Shown here: piece after piece, positions 1-10,923 of the stretch | Layout of the letters: every line of letters starts with the position of its first letter | Position numbering within the stretch: the stretch's first letter is position 1 | Source of the DNA: Ascarosepion bandense | Taxonomy: Eukaryota > Mollusca > Cephalopoda > Sepiida > Sepiidae | Length of the DNA: 64,000 nucleotides | Assembly (NCBI GenBank): GCA_037127315.1 | Contig: JBBBDQ010000913.1 | Span: forward strand, 1,778,501-1,842,500 | Reading direction: 5' to 3' | The notes under the pieces: model-generated | What the model was told of the DNA's origin: nothing | The model's database searches: none | The model's input: the letters and a program-made list of their open reading frames with translations, nothing else | Position numbers and translations under genes: made by a program

Positions 1-4
1 TATC

Positions 5-418
5 AATGCGTTTAGTAAAATCAAGGAAAGTAAAGAAAGTGTTGGGTATTACCTATTTATTATACATTATTATTATTTTTTTTTTTTTTTTTTTTTGCAT
101 GATGCTATGATATTTGTGTTGTCAACAAGTATATTCCAGATAGTATTTGGTAGGTCTCCCGGTTTGTTTAAATGACGCGGAGACTCACGCTATATCTCTC
201 AGAACAGAACTAAATTCGATCTCATTTAAAAACAAACGGAGACCTACCAAACTCTATTCGTAGCATACTTGTTGATAATACAAATATAAAAGAGTTTTGT
301 AATTTACTTGAAGTATTGTGTATATAAGGTGTATGGGTAGGTATTTGAGGGCTAACACAATGCGTTTAGTATAATATAGGAATGTAAAGATTGTGTTGGC
401 TATTACCTATTTATTATA
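5..418. repeat. Direct repeat pair bracketing a fold-back element
   Basis: Bases 5-63 and 359-418 are about 60-bp direct repeats with scattered substitutions. They bracket a fold-back element and a poly(T) run at 70-96. No coding potential is visible. They could be the long direct ends of a small non-autonomous element or an old tandem duplication. Confidence 0.6.
111..286. mobile_element. MITE-like fold-back element
   Basis: Arms at 111-175 and 222-286 are imperfect inverted repeats of about 65 bp that share a GGTAGGTCTCC core, separated by 46 bp. The size and structure fit a non-autonomous fold-back DNA element. There is no transposase and no clear target-site duplication. Confidence 0.55.
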
Positions 419-1010
419 AATTAATATTTCGAGATCAGAATCTCATCTTCAGAATGAAAGGAGAGCTTGTTTTCACGTCGGTTAATGGAATGTGCTTTTT
501 AACGAATGGGCCTCTTTCGCTGCTACTGCTGTTGTTAATTGTAGTGAGTATGTGTGTGTACCTGTAAGTGTGTTTGTACCCTCTTACTTCTTAAAATAAC
601 AAGCAATATTCATATTTATGTTTGTTGTTGCAATATTCACATTTTTTTGTTGACCAAATGAATTTTTAAAACGTCGGAATAAAAATTAAATATAAAGGCT
701 CATTTTTTTTTTAATAAAAAAATACTTTAGTCGCGTTTGACAGTGTGATTTGATTTCTGTGACGTAATTCAGCAACCATCTTAGATCTTAGATGATTACG
801 GAACAAATGTAAACAATCTGCACCATTGGCCAAAAAGTGCGAAAGGGAAAATTGCTGAACTTAAACTCAAAAAGTATGTGTCGACCTGGCTTCCCTGTAG
901 ATATGTGTCCCTAGAAAGTTTGAATTACATAGCTTGAATAGTGTAGGCGTGCATAAGGAACAGTCACACACAGACTCACAGATTGCCTTTTGTATATATA
1001 TATATATATA
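419..1010. other. No gene recognised
   Basis: AT-rich sequence without an ORF I would defend. Near 427-452 the minus strand reads CTGAAGA, a GAGAT/ATCTC stem, then GAAA. That resembles a hammerhead core, but I could not find a matching stem I. It ends in a (TA)n tract at 992-1010, next to a SINE 3' end. Confidence 0.5.
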
Positions 1011-1272
1011 GTCATCTGCAGACAGATCTGTTTCGCTGTATCACAGTTCATTAGTACGGTTAGACTCCGATTGCTTTTAACCCAGGATTGAAACCCGACC
1101 GAAGTGGCGTCAGTGGGCGCTCGGTAGAAGAAGGCATACTTTTTTGCATGTATATTATCATTATACACGCCCAATAGCCAGAGTGCTATAATTCATTAGT
1201 GAATGAGCGATGCGTACATGCCAGGGTAGCTACTGTTTTTCAAAGTCTACCATTCTTCCAGAGTGCTCAATC
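1011..1272 (-). mobile_element. tRNA-derived SINE, family S3 (A-box region deleted)
   Basis: Matches copies at 32109-32337 and 62437-62706. On the minus strand the head carries a B-box-like GGTTTCAATCC; the A-box segment that other copies keep is deleted here. The 3' end, at low coordinates, runs straight into (TA)n. The copy is decayed and cannot be transcribed from its own promoter. S3 is my working label. Confidence 0.7.
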
Positions 1273-1297
1273 AGGGTGTGAGAGCGTAAATAGTCAT

Positions 1298-1335
<38 letters not shown>

Positions 1336-1340
<5 letters not shown>

Positions 1341-1665
1341 CGACGTTTCGATAGTTGTGCGATGTTTCGACGTAGTAATAAAAATGAGGACCACAGACCG
1401 AACAATGTAAATAATGTAAATACTACCTCATGTCAGAAGTACAATAGACAAAGCGTACAACAGCCGAAACGTCGTGAATATGCCAATAAAGACGAGGACA
1501 GCAGTCCGAACAGTGTAAATAATGTAATAACTACCTCATCTCAGAAGTATAATAGACAAAGCGTATAACGGCCGAAACGTCGTGAATATGGCAAGAAAGG
1601 TGAGGACAACAGTCCGAACAATGTAAATAATGTAAATACCACCTCATCTCAGAAGTATAGACAAA
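1336..1665 (+). repeat. About 110-bp tandem repeat, three units
   Basis: Three diverged units of about 110 bp. Units 2 and 3 contain CCGAAACGTCGTG followed by a segment rich in AATGTAAATAATG and by CTCATCTCAGAAG. The unit end reappears at 47440-47492, where a compound SINE has inserted. The GAAAC part resembles the 3' half of hammerhead motifs carried by Penelope-like elements, but no CTGANGA half is present. The open frame across it is probably non-coding. Confidence 0.6.
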
Positions 1666-2016
1666 TATCCATATTCACATATTTTATTGTTTTTGCAATA
1701 TTTTCTTAAAGTGAAGTTAGAGTATTTAACGATATGATAGTGCAATTTCGACGGATACTTTATTGTTATAGAACTCACCATGAGTTTATTTAATCATAAA
1801 ATGAAGAATTATGAGTCATCAGAAAATTTCAATGGAAAAAACCGTGATATTTTCACGGGTTTTTCTAGTTGATAATAATATTATTATTAGTAGTAGTAGT
1901 AGTTGTAGTAGTAGCAGTAGTCAAACCAATTATTATGATGAGACTGGTGTTTATAATGCAGTCTATAATTTCAAACCAAAAATAGGACATTCGTAAAACC
2001 GTCGGCGTGAATATAT

Positions 2017-2058
<42 letters not shown>

Positions 2059-2302
2059 TTTTACAGAAACATACTAAATTAAGCTGTTCGTGTTTTGCAC
2101 CAGCCAAGTCATAATTAAATTTAAAAATTATATTTTATTTATTTTTTCATTGACCATTTCATAAATATTTATGAAATTCATTTAATTTTCACTCGAGGAA
2201 ATAATTTTCGAAGTGAATATAATTTTAAAAAAAGACCAAAAGAGAAATAAAAATACGCGGGTAAATCCACACGCATGCACTCTCTCTCTCTCTCTCTCTC
2301 TC

Positions 2303-2346
<44 letters not shown>

Positions 2347-2442
2347 GTATGTGTGTGTGTGTGTGTGTGTATTTCTATTTGAAAGCTTCGAGATTTTTCT
2401 TACATATAAACGAAAATACAAAGACATTTATATATTCTCTCT

Positions 2443-2502
<60 letters not shown>

Positions 2503-2880
2503 CAATAATAATAATAATAATTATTAAACCGACTCTGCGTGTATTCTAATCTCAAAATTTTATAGAAGGGACTTTCTAAGACCATGAATGACCAGCAGAA
2601 TCTAAATCCGTTATTGTCCTCGGCTATAAAGCTTTGGGCAAAGAGGGGGAAAAAAAGAAAACTGCGTGGGACCGACAATACATACGGTTCCTCCCAGTAA
2701 AAAGAAAAAAAACCCTCTAACGGAACAAACAACCAGAAAAGAAAAGTGCTCGATACACACAACCGAAAAGTATTTAACTAGAAGGCAGTAACGCAGAGCA
2801 AACACACTAACAAAATAGCAAGATCGCCAAGACCTACCGCGGTTTCGCACAACGGCTCGTTGGTTTCGCACAACGGCTCG
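1666..2880. other. Microsatellite-rich stretch, no gene
   Basis: Contains (TAG)n near 1890, (AAT)n 2015-2056, (CT)n 2279-2302, (TA)n 2306-2343, (GT)n 2347-2369, (TA)n 2447-2488 and (AAT)n 2488-2522. Low-complexity open frames here are translated microsatellites. From 2530 to 2880 I recognise nothing except a short direct repeat (CGCACAACGGCTCGT) around 2846-2881. Confidence 0.6.
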
Positions 2881-2881
2881 T

Positions 2882-2883
<2 letters not shown>

Positions 2884-2931
<48 letters not shown>

Positions 2932-3395
2932 TGACACGTATCGAGCGTTTCTAATATGTAATTTTTTTCTTTTTTCTTTTTTCTTCCCTTTTTCTCTTTC
3001 TATTCTTCTCTTTCCTTGTCTTTATTTTTCTTACTTCCCACTTCCCTTTCCTTTTTTGTTTATCCCTATTCTCAATTTAACACCACTCCTAACCCCTTCC
3101 CTTTGCAAACTAGACGAAAACAAATTTTCCATTTCTTCATTTACAACTTTATCTAAAAGTTAAAATCTAAAATTAGACATGAATAAATTCCGAAATTTTT
3201 TGTGACGTAAATTTCTCAAATCTTAAACGTTTTTTTTATTTTATTTTTTATTTCTTTTTTATTTTTATTTTTTTCTGTTTTTATTCCTATTTTTATTTCC
3301 ATTTTGAAAGATGTACGGCTGCTGAGGAGATGTAAAATCTCCCGTAGGGATTTTATGTCGAAATGTTCATTCAACTTTTTTGAATACTGAAAATT

Positions 3396-3430
<35 letters not shown>
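2884..3430. other. (TA)n and pyrimidine-rich sequence, no gene
   Basis: (TA)n at 2884-2927, then a T/C-rich tract at 2960-3060, unrecognised AT-rich DNA, and (TA)n at 3400-3428. Nothing here looks like an exon. Confidence 0.55.
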
Positions 3431-3432
<2 letters not shown>

Positions 3433-3559
3433 GCGAGATATACAAATATGTTTGTATTTTCGTTTATATGTAAGATAAATCTCGATGCTTTCTAATAAAT
3501 ATATACATACAAACCGAAACACACACAAACCAAAATACACACTTTGCCACTGTATATAT

Positions 3560-3582
3560 TTCTCTTTCTCTTTCTCTCTCTC

Positions 3583-3671
<89 letters not shown>

Positions 3672-3815
3672 ATCTATCTGCCTGTCTGTCGTTATCTCTC
3701 TATATCTCTGTGTGTTTGTTAATATATATATATGTGGTTTCAAGCTAATATACACATACAAACACTCACACAATCTTTCTCGTTTTCTCTCTTTCTTTCT
3801 CTTTCTCTTTCTCTC

Positions 3816-3850
<35 letters not shown>
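3560..3850. repeat. Compound microsatellite (CT)n-(CTAT)n-(TA)n
   Basis: (CT)n about 3570-3612, (CTAT)n 3612-3669, imperfect continuation, then (CT)n and (TA)n to 3849. All reading frames here are simple-sequence artefacts. Confidence 0.85.
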
Positions 3851-3851
<1 letters not shown>

Positions 3852-4110
3852 ATGTCGTGAGTAAGAATAAATAACTCAACAACAGGAATAGGTTAATTGT
3901 TGTATTCCGTGAAAATAGTATTTACAAAGGTTATTAGTATCCAATACAAGAATAAAGGTTAATCGTCTCAACCGTCGTAAGACGTAGTATGAGCAATGGG
4001 TACTTCCGGGTCGTCACCGGAAGTCTACGACAGACTTGTCGATCGGCTGCTCGTAGATGCCACCATTACTTTACATAGTAATGGAATAGTCCATTATAGC
4101 CGAATAGTCC

Positions 4111-4165
<55 letters not shown>

Positions 4166-4475
4166 TGTTGAGTTGTAATAGTTCTTAATGCCAAGATTAT
4201 CGCTTTTTCAGTAGTTTTACTGATAAAAGCCACGTTGGCAAGCAAGCTTTTTATCGTAAAGTGCTCGATATTGGTGTGGAGATTGAGATGTAATAACAAT
4301 AGGATTAGTTCAGCAAGAATTGTCTTAAACAACTACACGAATCGACCTTCGAAGATACCTGGAAACTACAAAAAACTGGATAATGACATGTGTCCAAGAA
4401 CATGGAAGTATTAAAAACTTTATTCAGTAATAAAGGAAGTAAAAAGTTGGATGAAAAGAAGCAATTAAACCATGA
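3851..4475. other. Unrecognised sequence with (TA)n
   Basis: Mostly non-repetitive at this scale, with (TA)n at 4116-4164. Bases about 4420-4474 are similar to 5660-5735 (both contain GAAAAGAAGCAATTAAACC), so the flank of the next Helitron-like element is itself duplicated downstream. No gene called. Confidence 0.45.
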
Positions 4476-4503
4476 TCTAAACTTATTTATAAATGGAAAT
4501 TTG

Positions 4504-4568
<65 letters not shown>

Positions 4569-4827
4569 GTTACCTATAGACTCCGAAACGGCTGAACCGA
4601 TTTTCTTGAAAATTTACACAGCTATACTATAAGCGTCTGCAAGTGTTCTTAGCTAGGTTTCGTGTCAAGGTAACCCCGATAAATATCGAAAATCGACAAT
4701 AAAAAAAATCGGGTTAGAGAAGAAGTGGTCCAATTTTAATCAAATTTGATACATTCATAGACAAAGACATAAGAAACGACATTCAGAAGTTTCAAGGTTG
4801 CAGTTCTTACAATAGTGCAGAAAATCG

Positions 4828-4876
<49 letters not shown>

Positions 4877-5261
4877 CAAGATGTTTGTGTATGTGTCTGT
4901 TTATCTGCCTGTATGTCTGTTTTTCTTTCAATCATTTTATTTTAGTTTTTGCTTCGGGTTTGGCTCTAAGTAGGTATAATTGTAGTTCTTAGTCTCAGCT
5001 ATTATACCATTTACTCAGAGGACTTATTTAGCCTTCAAAATTAAGTTTACGACCAAAAAAACTTATTTGAGAACGATACCAGGAAATCAAAATTTGACTT
5101 ACATCCATTCATTTTTCTTTCTGTCTACGGTTTCGCTTTAAGTGGAAACAACTATTGCTTTTTAGTCTTTCGTGCCAACGTCCAAAGAGTCTGAGCTCCA
5201 GGACCATGGATTCTTTTTAAAGCTTTCATTACACCCGAGCAACGCCGGGTTATACTGCTAG
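4476..5261 (+). mobile_element. Non-autonomous Helitron-like element H1
   Basis: Begins TCTAAACTTATTTATAAATG and ends in CTAG, after a GC-rich terminal segment with a short CCCG/CGGG stem. The host base before it is A and after it is T, the junction expected for Helitron insertion. Internally it has a (GT)n at 4508-4566 and a (TA)n at 4831-4873. Copies with the same ends are at 35828-36652(-), 43699-44363(+), 59094-59739(-) and 61411-62104(+). No Rep/helicase gene is present, so it would need proteins from elsewhere. The terminal hairpin is short, which keeps the Helitron call provisional. Confidence 0.68.
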
Positions 5262-5439
5262 TAATACATTTAAAAAACGGTGGATAAACATTAGCTTAAC
5301 TTCCGTCTGTCATTCAAGTTGTCAATCTGTCAACACCTTAAACAACTACCACCTGGTTTCAAAAATGCATTTCTGCTATAATTTAATCTTAAAGTAATAT
5401 TTGTTTGCAATGACACGGATCTAGTTTAGTGCTATACTT

Positions 5440-5545
5440 GAAACAAGTTTAGTCTTTATTTACATTATTTGGACTATTGTACTTATCTATGTTGCCGTTT
5501 TACGACGTTTCGGACGTTGTACACTCCGGACTTCTTCAGCTGCGA
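5440..5545 (-). other. Hammerhead-like relic
   Basis: On the minus strand CTGAAGA is followed 21 bases later by GAAACGTCG, a combination common in decayed Penelope-associated hammerheads. The intervening bases do not form a convincing stem II. The downstream part (about 5440-5490) matches the 110-bp repeat at 1336-1665. Confidence 0.3.
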
Positions 5546-5954
5546 GGAATTTTGAACCGAACCCTTTATTACGATCACTGGGGTACAGACAAACTAGTTT
5601 AGTGTCATACTTAATGCATCCAATTTAATGTCATACCTGAAGAAGTAAGAAAAAGAAAATTTATTCAGTAATAAAAGAAATCAAAAATTTCATAATAGAA
5701 TTTTATGTGGATTGGTTGAAAAGAAGCAATTAAACCTATTGCTAGAAAAATAGACCTATTGCTAGAAAAATAAACCTATTGCTAGAAAAAACATAAAACG
5801 AAAGCAGAAGCAACGTCAATGGACCAGATACAAATACGATGACATGATAAATGTCTTCACGGTCAATATTATTCCTTTGCCAAACAAACTGACGTAGTCA
5901 AACCCCGTAGCTATCAGTAGTTACGTTGTGACGGGTTAAAAGCTGAAACTGTAG

Positions 5955-6340
5955 GTTTAATTTTTGCAGCATTGGACCAATTCTTGCTAACTAAAAATTG
6001 TCAAGTCCAGAAAAATTGTGTTGACCACAAACACAGATACTGTGATGGATATCCAGAAGGAATTGACTATCTTGTATCAAACTGTACGGTATTGGCACCA
6101 AATGAATAAAAAAAAAACCCGTTGTGACAGGGTGAAACACTATCTGCATTGGAAAATGCGAAACTTTTACTGAAAGGAAACTGAAATTGGAATGAACATC
6201 ACCAAGACCCGGTTAAACAGAGAGAAACTGTAACAATTTTATGGGATTTTACAATACACACAGGCAGAGCAATTAAAGTTAATCATTCAGATATCTTGAT
6301 CAGAAACAAAACAACCGAGTGTGCTTTTTTATTGTCGTGG
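5955..6340 (+). pseudogene. LINE-C pol C-terminal fragment
   Basis: Interrupted translation reads RYCDGYPEGIDYLVSNC, then APNE, then ILWDFTIHTGRAIKVN. This matches the CCHC-like motif and the start of the endonuclease-like region seen more fully at 8250-9030. These C-terminal segments resemble those of non-LTR retrotransposons with a restriction-like endonuclease (R2/R4/NeSL-type), from memory. Frameshifts and stops make it dead. Confidence 0.6.
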
Positions 6341-6484
6341 TGTCGTTTTCGTACTGAAAGTTATAACCGTGCTATGTCGGTTGCTAATCGACTTAACGCA
6401 CCCAAAATTTTAGGAACTTGGGAATCTTCCACTGTAAAGCTGATTCCTTAGTATTCAGCTAACTGCCGACTAATATCATCTGCC

Positions 6485-6590
6485 TAGTAGTCCAGCATTC
6501 ACTGCCATATTGACGAACTGATAACACATAGCAATCCAGTACTCTCTTCTTTGTTTCTAGGGAAATTGTCTAAGTAACTTCTAATTCCAA
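6485..6590 (-). pseudogene. LINE-A RT fragment
   Basis: The minus strand matches the segment that encodes [19 protein letters not shown] in better LINE-A copies, for example the one at 41194-42219. It is only about 100 bp and decayed. Confidence 0.55.
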
Positions 6591-6595
6591 ATGCC

Positions 6596-6800
6596 TCAAT
6601 TGTCATGTAAATATTTGTAGAAAAGGCACAGGGAAGCTACATTATACTGATATGAATGAAGCAGAGATGCCATAATAAAACCAATAACATTGCAGATTCT
6701 TTTTTGGATTTTGCCAATAATATCTAGATAAAGAGCAGCAGCACCAGACCAGATGTGACAATGATACTCAATGCATAGAGAAATTGTACACTTATTGTTG
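6596..6800 (-). pseudogene. LINE-B pol C-terminal fragment
   Basis: Translates as IEYHCHIWSGAAALYLD followed by VASLCLFYKYLHDN. This is the conserved region after the reverse transcriptase in CR1/Jockey-type LINEs (compare CMEYCCHIWPGAPAVHLS in the copy near 35101-35367). Both ends are truncated. Confidence 0.65.
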
Positions 6801-7235
6801 TGTATTAGTTTTCGCACTGAAAGTTATAATTGTGCTATGTCGGTTGCTAATCAACTTAATCACACCCTAAATGTTATGAATTTGGTAATCTTCCACTGAA
6901 AGCTGACTCCTTAGTATTCAGCTAACTGCCGACTAATATCAACTGCCTTAGTCTAACTATGTCCAAACTGGAACTAACTAATAGTTTTACTGAACTCCAA
7001 TAGAGCTCTAAAGAACTCTCTAGAGCTCCTATGAACTCTTACGAACTTCCCAAGAACTTCTCGAGTTAACTTCCTGTTAACTCTTATTAATATAGAAGGG
7101 AGGGTTCATTATCTGAGGAATAGTTGTGTTTTACCATAACACTTATTGACATGGAAGTCCACGTAAGCCTATAATGCAGCAGAGAAGATCTTTTAAAAAT
7201 TATCAAAATACAAGGTCTTTGTAATTGAAAATTAA

Positions 7236-7480
7236 AAAATGTGGAACATAAGAGCATTAACAATTCCAGCTACAGTTGGAGCCTTAGATTGACTGGAAAA
7301 TGTTCTAATAAACACATTAAAGAGATTCCTGGTAGCCTAAGCCTTAAAGAAATAAAATATTTGTACTCGCAAGCACAGCACACACCTGAAGAAGAGCTTT
7401 ATCTATGTAAAATATATGCGATATTAGGTTACTGTTGTTTTTTCCTTAAGAAAATGATCAGTGGAAAATAGCATCATGCA
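7236..7480 (+). pseudogene. LINE-C pol extreme C-terminus
   Basis: Broken frames match VPVIVGALGLIKNGTKQHI and the downstream IPGNPSLREIQ-type block of the next copies. Short, with stops. Confidence 0.5.
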
Positions 7481-7559
7481 ATTTTTAACCTTAGGCCTAT
7501 GGTTGAAACCCGGAAAAAATTAAGCATACATGAGAAATCGAACTACGACTGCAACTACT

Positions 7560-7605
7560 ACTACTACTACAACTAATAATAATAATAATAATAATAATAA
7601 TAGTA
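7560..7605. repeat. (ACT)n/(AAT)n tract
   Basis: Trinucleotide tract, the type of tail LINE-C leaves at its 3' end. Confidence 0.7.
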
Positions 7606-7639
7606 ACAGAGAAACATTGTCTATTAATTGATATGGCTT

Positions 7640-8250
7640 GTCGTTACGATAGAGTGGGGCAATATTTAAACACTATGCAAACACTATGGAAAATCTGTAA
7701 ACAAACACTGCTATGAACATCATCCAGCACCGGTTACAAAATTCTATGGGATTACACCATCTACACAAACAAAAAAATTGAAGCAAATAGGCCGGACATC
7801 ATTGTTAAAAACCAAAATGGAAAAAACTTGTTCATTAATTCATATGGCTTGTCTAGCGGATTGTAACATAGCAACCAAGGAATTTGAAAAACTTTCAAAA
7901 TATAAAGACATGGAAATTGAAATAAAACAAATGTGGAAATTGAAAACAAGAGTTGTGCCAGTGATAGTAGGTGCACTTGGATTGATAAAAAATGGAACAA
8001 AACAACACATTGAAAGAATCCCTGGAAACCCCGCTTAAGAGATATACAAAAAATTGTCTTATTAAGTACAGCCCACACACTAAGGAAAACTTTATCTATG
8101 TAACGCTAGGGATGATAGGGAAGATAGAAAAAACATGAAATGGGGCCATAATAACACGCCACGACCTGCCTTAGGTCTCCCCGCAGACTTGGTTGGTAGT
8201 GAGACCAAAGCAGAAATCGAAATATGATGAAAAATGACACAATAATAATA
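7640..8250 (+). pseudogene. LINE-C 3' copy: endonuclease-like region, UTR and (AAT)n tail
   Basis: Encodes MACLADCNIATKEFEKLSKY and KTRVVPVIVGALGLIKNG, then stops. This is the segment that in related elements contains a PD-(D/E)xK-type restriction-like endonuclease; the expected RPD motif is degraded to GRT here. The 3' UTR runs from about 8095 (GCCACGACCTGCCTTAGG) to a short (AAT)n tail near 8240. It sits head to tail with the next copy. Confidence 0.6.
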
Positions 8251-9170
8251 ATGATAACTCTTGAACAGATGAAACAACGCTGGCAAGACAAACTTCTGCA
8301 TGGCCAATATCCAGAACGTGCTAAAAAAAAAAAAACAATGTTAGTAAAGTTTATACTCATCGATGGTTACGTGCATTTGGATTAAAGTCTGAAGGCTTTA
8401 TCCTTGAAGCGAAGAACAAAGTCTTTTCACTAGGAACTTTCAAGTAAATATTACACATAATAATGTGGATCTTAAACGCAGCTTCTGCGATAAATACCAA
8501 AAAACAATGCACCATCTCATCTCAGGATGTTCTGTACTTACCCCAAATGAATATAATAATCGTTACGATAGAGTGGGTCAATATTTACACTAGACAATGT
8601 GCAAACAGTATGGAAAATCTGTTACCAAACACTGGTATGAACATCAGCCAGCACCGGTTACAAAATTCTATGGGATTACACCATCTACACAAACAAAAAA
8701 ATTGAAGCAAATAGGCCGGACATTGTTAAAAACCAAAATGGAAAAAATTGTTCATTAATTCATATGGCTTGTCCAGCGGATTGTAACATAGCAACCAAGG
8801 AATTCGAAAAACTTTCAAAATATAAAGACCTGGAAATTGAAATAGAAAAAAGGTGGAAATTGAAAGCAAGAGTCGTGCCAGTGATAGTAGGTGCACTTGG
8901 ATTGATAAAAAATGGAACAAAAACACATTGAAAGAATCCCTGGAAACCCCAGCTTAAGAGATATACAAAAAATTGTCTTGTTAAGTCCAGCCCACACACT
9001 AAGGAGAACGTTGTCTATGTAACGCTAGGGATGTTAGGGGAGATAGAAAAAAACCTGTAATGGGATCATAACAACAACGACATGCCTTAGATCTTCCTGC
9101 AGACTTGGTTGGTAGTGACACCATAGCAGAAATCGACTTATAATGAAAACTTACATAATAATAATAATAA
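8250..9170 (+). pseudogene. LINE-C 3' copy with CCHC-like motif and endonuclease-like region
   Basis: The longest copy of this family here. In order: WQDKLLHGQYPERAKK; a CCHC-like motif SFCDKYQKTMHHLISGC with upstream C; ILWDYTIYTN; the MACPADCNIATKEFEKL block; then VPVIVGALGLIKNG. Several stops and frame changes. The 3' UTR at 9018-9150 is followed by (AAT)n. The upstream RT domain is absent, so this is a 5'-truncated insertion. Confidence 0.65.
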
Positions 9171-9645
9171 TATTAAAATATAAAATATAAAGACCTGGAA
9201 ATTGAAATAAAACAAATGTGGAAATTGAAAACAAGAATCGTGCCAGTGATAGTAGGTGCATTTGGAATGATTAAAAATGGAACAAAGCAGCACATTAAAA
9301 GAATCCCTGGAAAAATGACATAATAATAATAATAATAATAATAGAAAAACATGAAATGGAGTCATAACAACACGCCACTACCTGCCTTAGGTCTCGCCGC
9401 AGACTTGGTTGGTAGTGAGACCAAAGCAGAAATCGAAATATGATGAAAAATGACATAATAATAATAATAATAATAACTTTAAAACTTTATCTATGTAATG
9501 CTAGGGAAGATAGGGAAGATAGAAAAACATGAAATGGAGCCATAACAACACGCCACGACCTGCCTTAGGTCTCCCCGCAGACTTGGTTGGTAGTGAGACC
9601 AAAGCAGAAATCGAAATATGATGAAAAATGACATAATAATAATCT
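9171..9645 (+). pseudogene. Cluster of LINE-C 3' ends
   Basis: A short C-terminal piece (9180-9315, KYKDLEIEIKQMWKLK) followed by two repeats of the LINE-C 3' UTR (about 9335-9480 and 9483-9645), each ending in (AAT)n. This gives at least four LINE-C tails in 1.6 kb, all in the same orientation. Confidence 0.6.
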
Positions 9646-9921
9646 GATTAAATGAAGATAGTTACATATACAAACTACTAAAGTCTTTTTTCCCGGGGCA
9701 ATGAACAGAATGGCCGGAGAGTTACATAAGATTTATACTAAACTGTTTGATTAATCTCTTCTTCGTAACGAATCAACTGATGAAAGAATATTTCAAGATA
9801 AGGCCGAAATTGGAATAAATGAAAAGATTGGAAACTGACATTTTTTTTCCATTTCACTGAAACAGTAGGCAAACACTTATATCTTCTCTTCTTTCTTGCT
9901 TTTATTCATAAATTTTCTCCG
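9646..9921. other. No gene recognised
   Basis: Short non-repetitive stretch between LINE-C tails and a tandem repeat. Nothing identifiable. Confidence 0.5.
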
Positions 9922-10142
9922 TGAAACCAAGTAGTGTCTTTTTCCCTCATTCCACAGGAATAAAACGGAATAGGCCACTATTTATGAGGTATTAGCAAGA
10001 GACGTTAGCACTTCTATCTCACTTTTTTTTCTTTCTATCTTTGATTGCCTTGAAACCAAGTCGTGTTTTTCCTTCTTTCTACGTGTTCAAAACGGAATAG
10101 CCCACTATGTATTAGGTATTTAAAGGAACCGCTAAACACGTC

Positions 10143-10185
<43 letters not shown>

Positions 10186-10830
10186 TGAAACCAAGTCGTG
10201 TCTTTTTTCTTTTTCCACTCGTTCAAAACGGAATAGCCCACTATGTTGGTTGTTGGTTGTTTTGTTTTTATGGCATATCAACCTCGGCGGGTCATTTATT
10301 GCTAACTAAATGTTTATTTATTTATTGCTGGTAATACCTTTTTCTTTTAACAATTTATTGTTGTTTTTTTATATAAATTTTGTGTCTAGTAATATTTTTT
10401 TCTTTTCGAGTATCAAGATTCATTGGGATTTGTTTTTTTAAGGACAGGGTTCCCAAGTCCTACCCTTGTTATTTAACCCATGACTGGAGAGAAGGAACGG
10501 ATTAATACATTTCCCAAGGGTACCAGTGCTTAAGTGAATGCAGGGTATTCAACTGGAATTCGAACTCGGCTCACCGATTTTTCTTTCCGAGCCGATATCC
10601 ACTGCATCACAACGCACATCAGTCACTAAACGCTTACAGCACCTGGTATTACCAAGCGGTCACCCATCTAAGTACTGACCAGGCACACTATGTATTAGGT
10701 ATTAAAAGGAACCGCTAAACACGTCTTTTGCTTTCTTTGTTTCTTTGTTTCTTTCAATGAAACCAAGTAGCGTATTTTACTCTTTTTCCAGTTGATCAAA
10801 ACACAATAATCCATAATTTAAGAGGAGATG
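9922..10830. repeat. 130-bp tandem repeat with (CTTT)n, interrupted by a SINE
   Basis: Units begin GAAACCAAGT near 9922, 10052, 10187 and 10759. The first two spacings are 130 and 135 bp; the last is 572, which becomes 125 once the 439-bp SINE and its 8-bp duplication are removed. (CTTT)n lies at 10143-10185. Confidence 0.8.
10247..10685 (-). mobile_element. 5S/tRNA compound SINE S2, 5'-truncated copy
   Basis: Minus-strand order: the last roughly 50 nt of a 5S-like leader (10634-10685, including TAGATGGGTGACCGCTT, the C-box region), a tRNA-like head with GTTCGAATTCC as B box, a body with CTTGGGAAATGTATTAAT, and a tail ending near 10247. Flanked by CACTATGT at 10239-10246 and 10686-10693. It matches the complete copy at 47493-47995 over its whole length. 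Confidence 0.85.
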
Positions 10831-10876
10831 GCACGGCGTAATGGTCGTGCTAACTAACCAAGAACGAAACAACCAC

Positions 10877-10923
<47 letters not shown>

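Larger units (their letters stand above)
6335..6945. repeat. 145-bp direct repeat flanking LINE debris
   Basis: Bases 6335-6475 and 6799-6945 are direct repeats containing GCTATGTCGGTTGCTAATC. Between them lie minus-strand fragments of LINE-A and LINE-B. It looks like a tandem duplication later interrupted, or paired ends of an unrecognised element. Confidence 0.6.

Noticed and set aside
427..452. Hammerhead ribozyme on the minus strand
   Set aside because: Core and stem II fit, but no stem I partner or consistent cleavage site was found.
2213..2527. Open frames on both strands encoding Y/I and S/L runs (also 12673-13326, 38499-38888, 32234-32518)
   Set aside because: Pure microsatellite translation; both strands are open in the same place.
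5485..5545. Hammerhead ribozyme on the minus strand
   Set aside because: CTGAAGA and GAAACGTC are present, but the bases between them do not form stem II.
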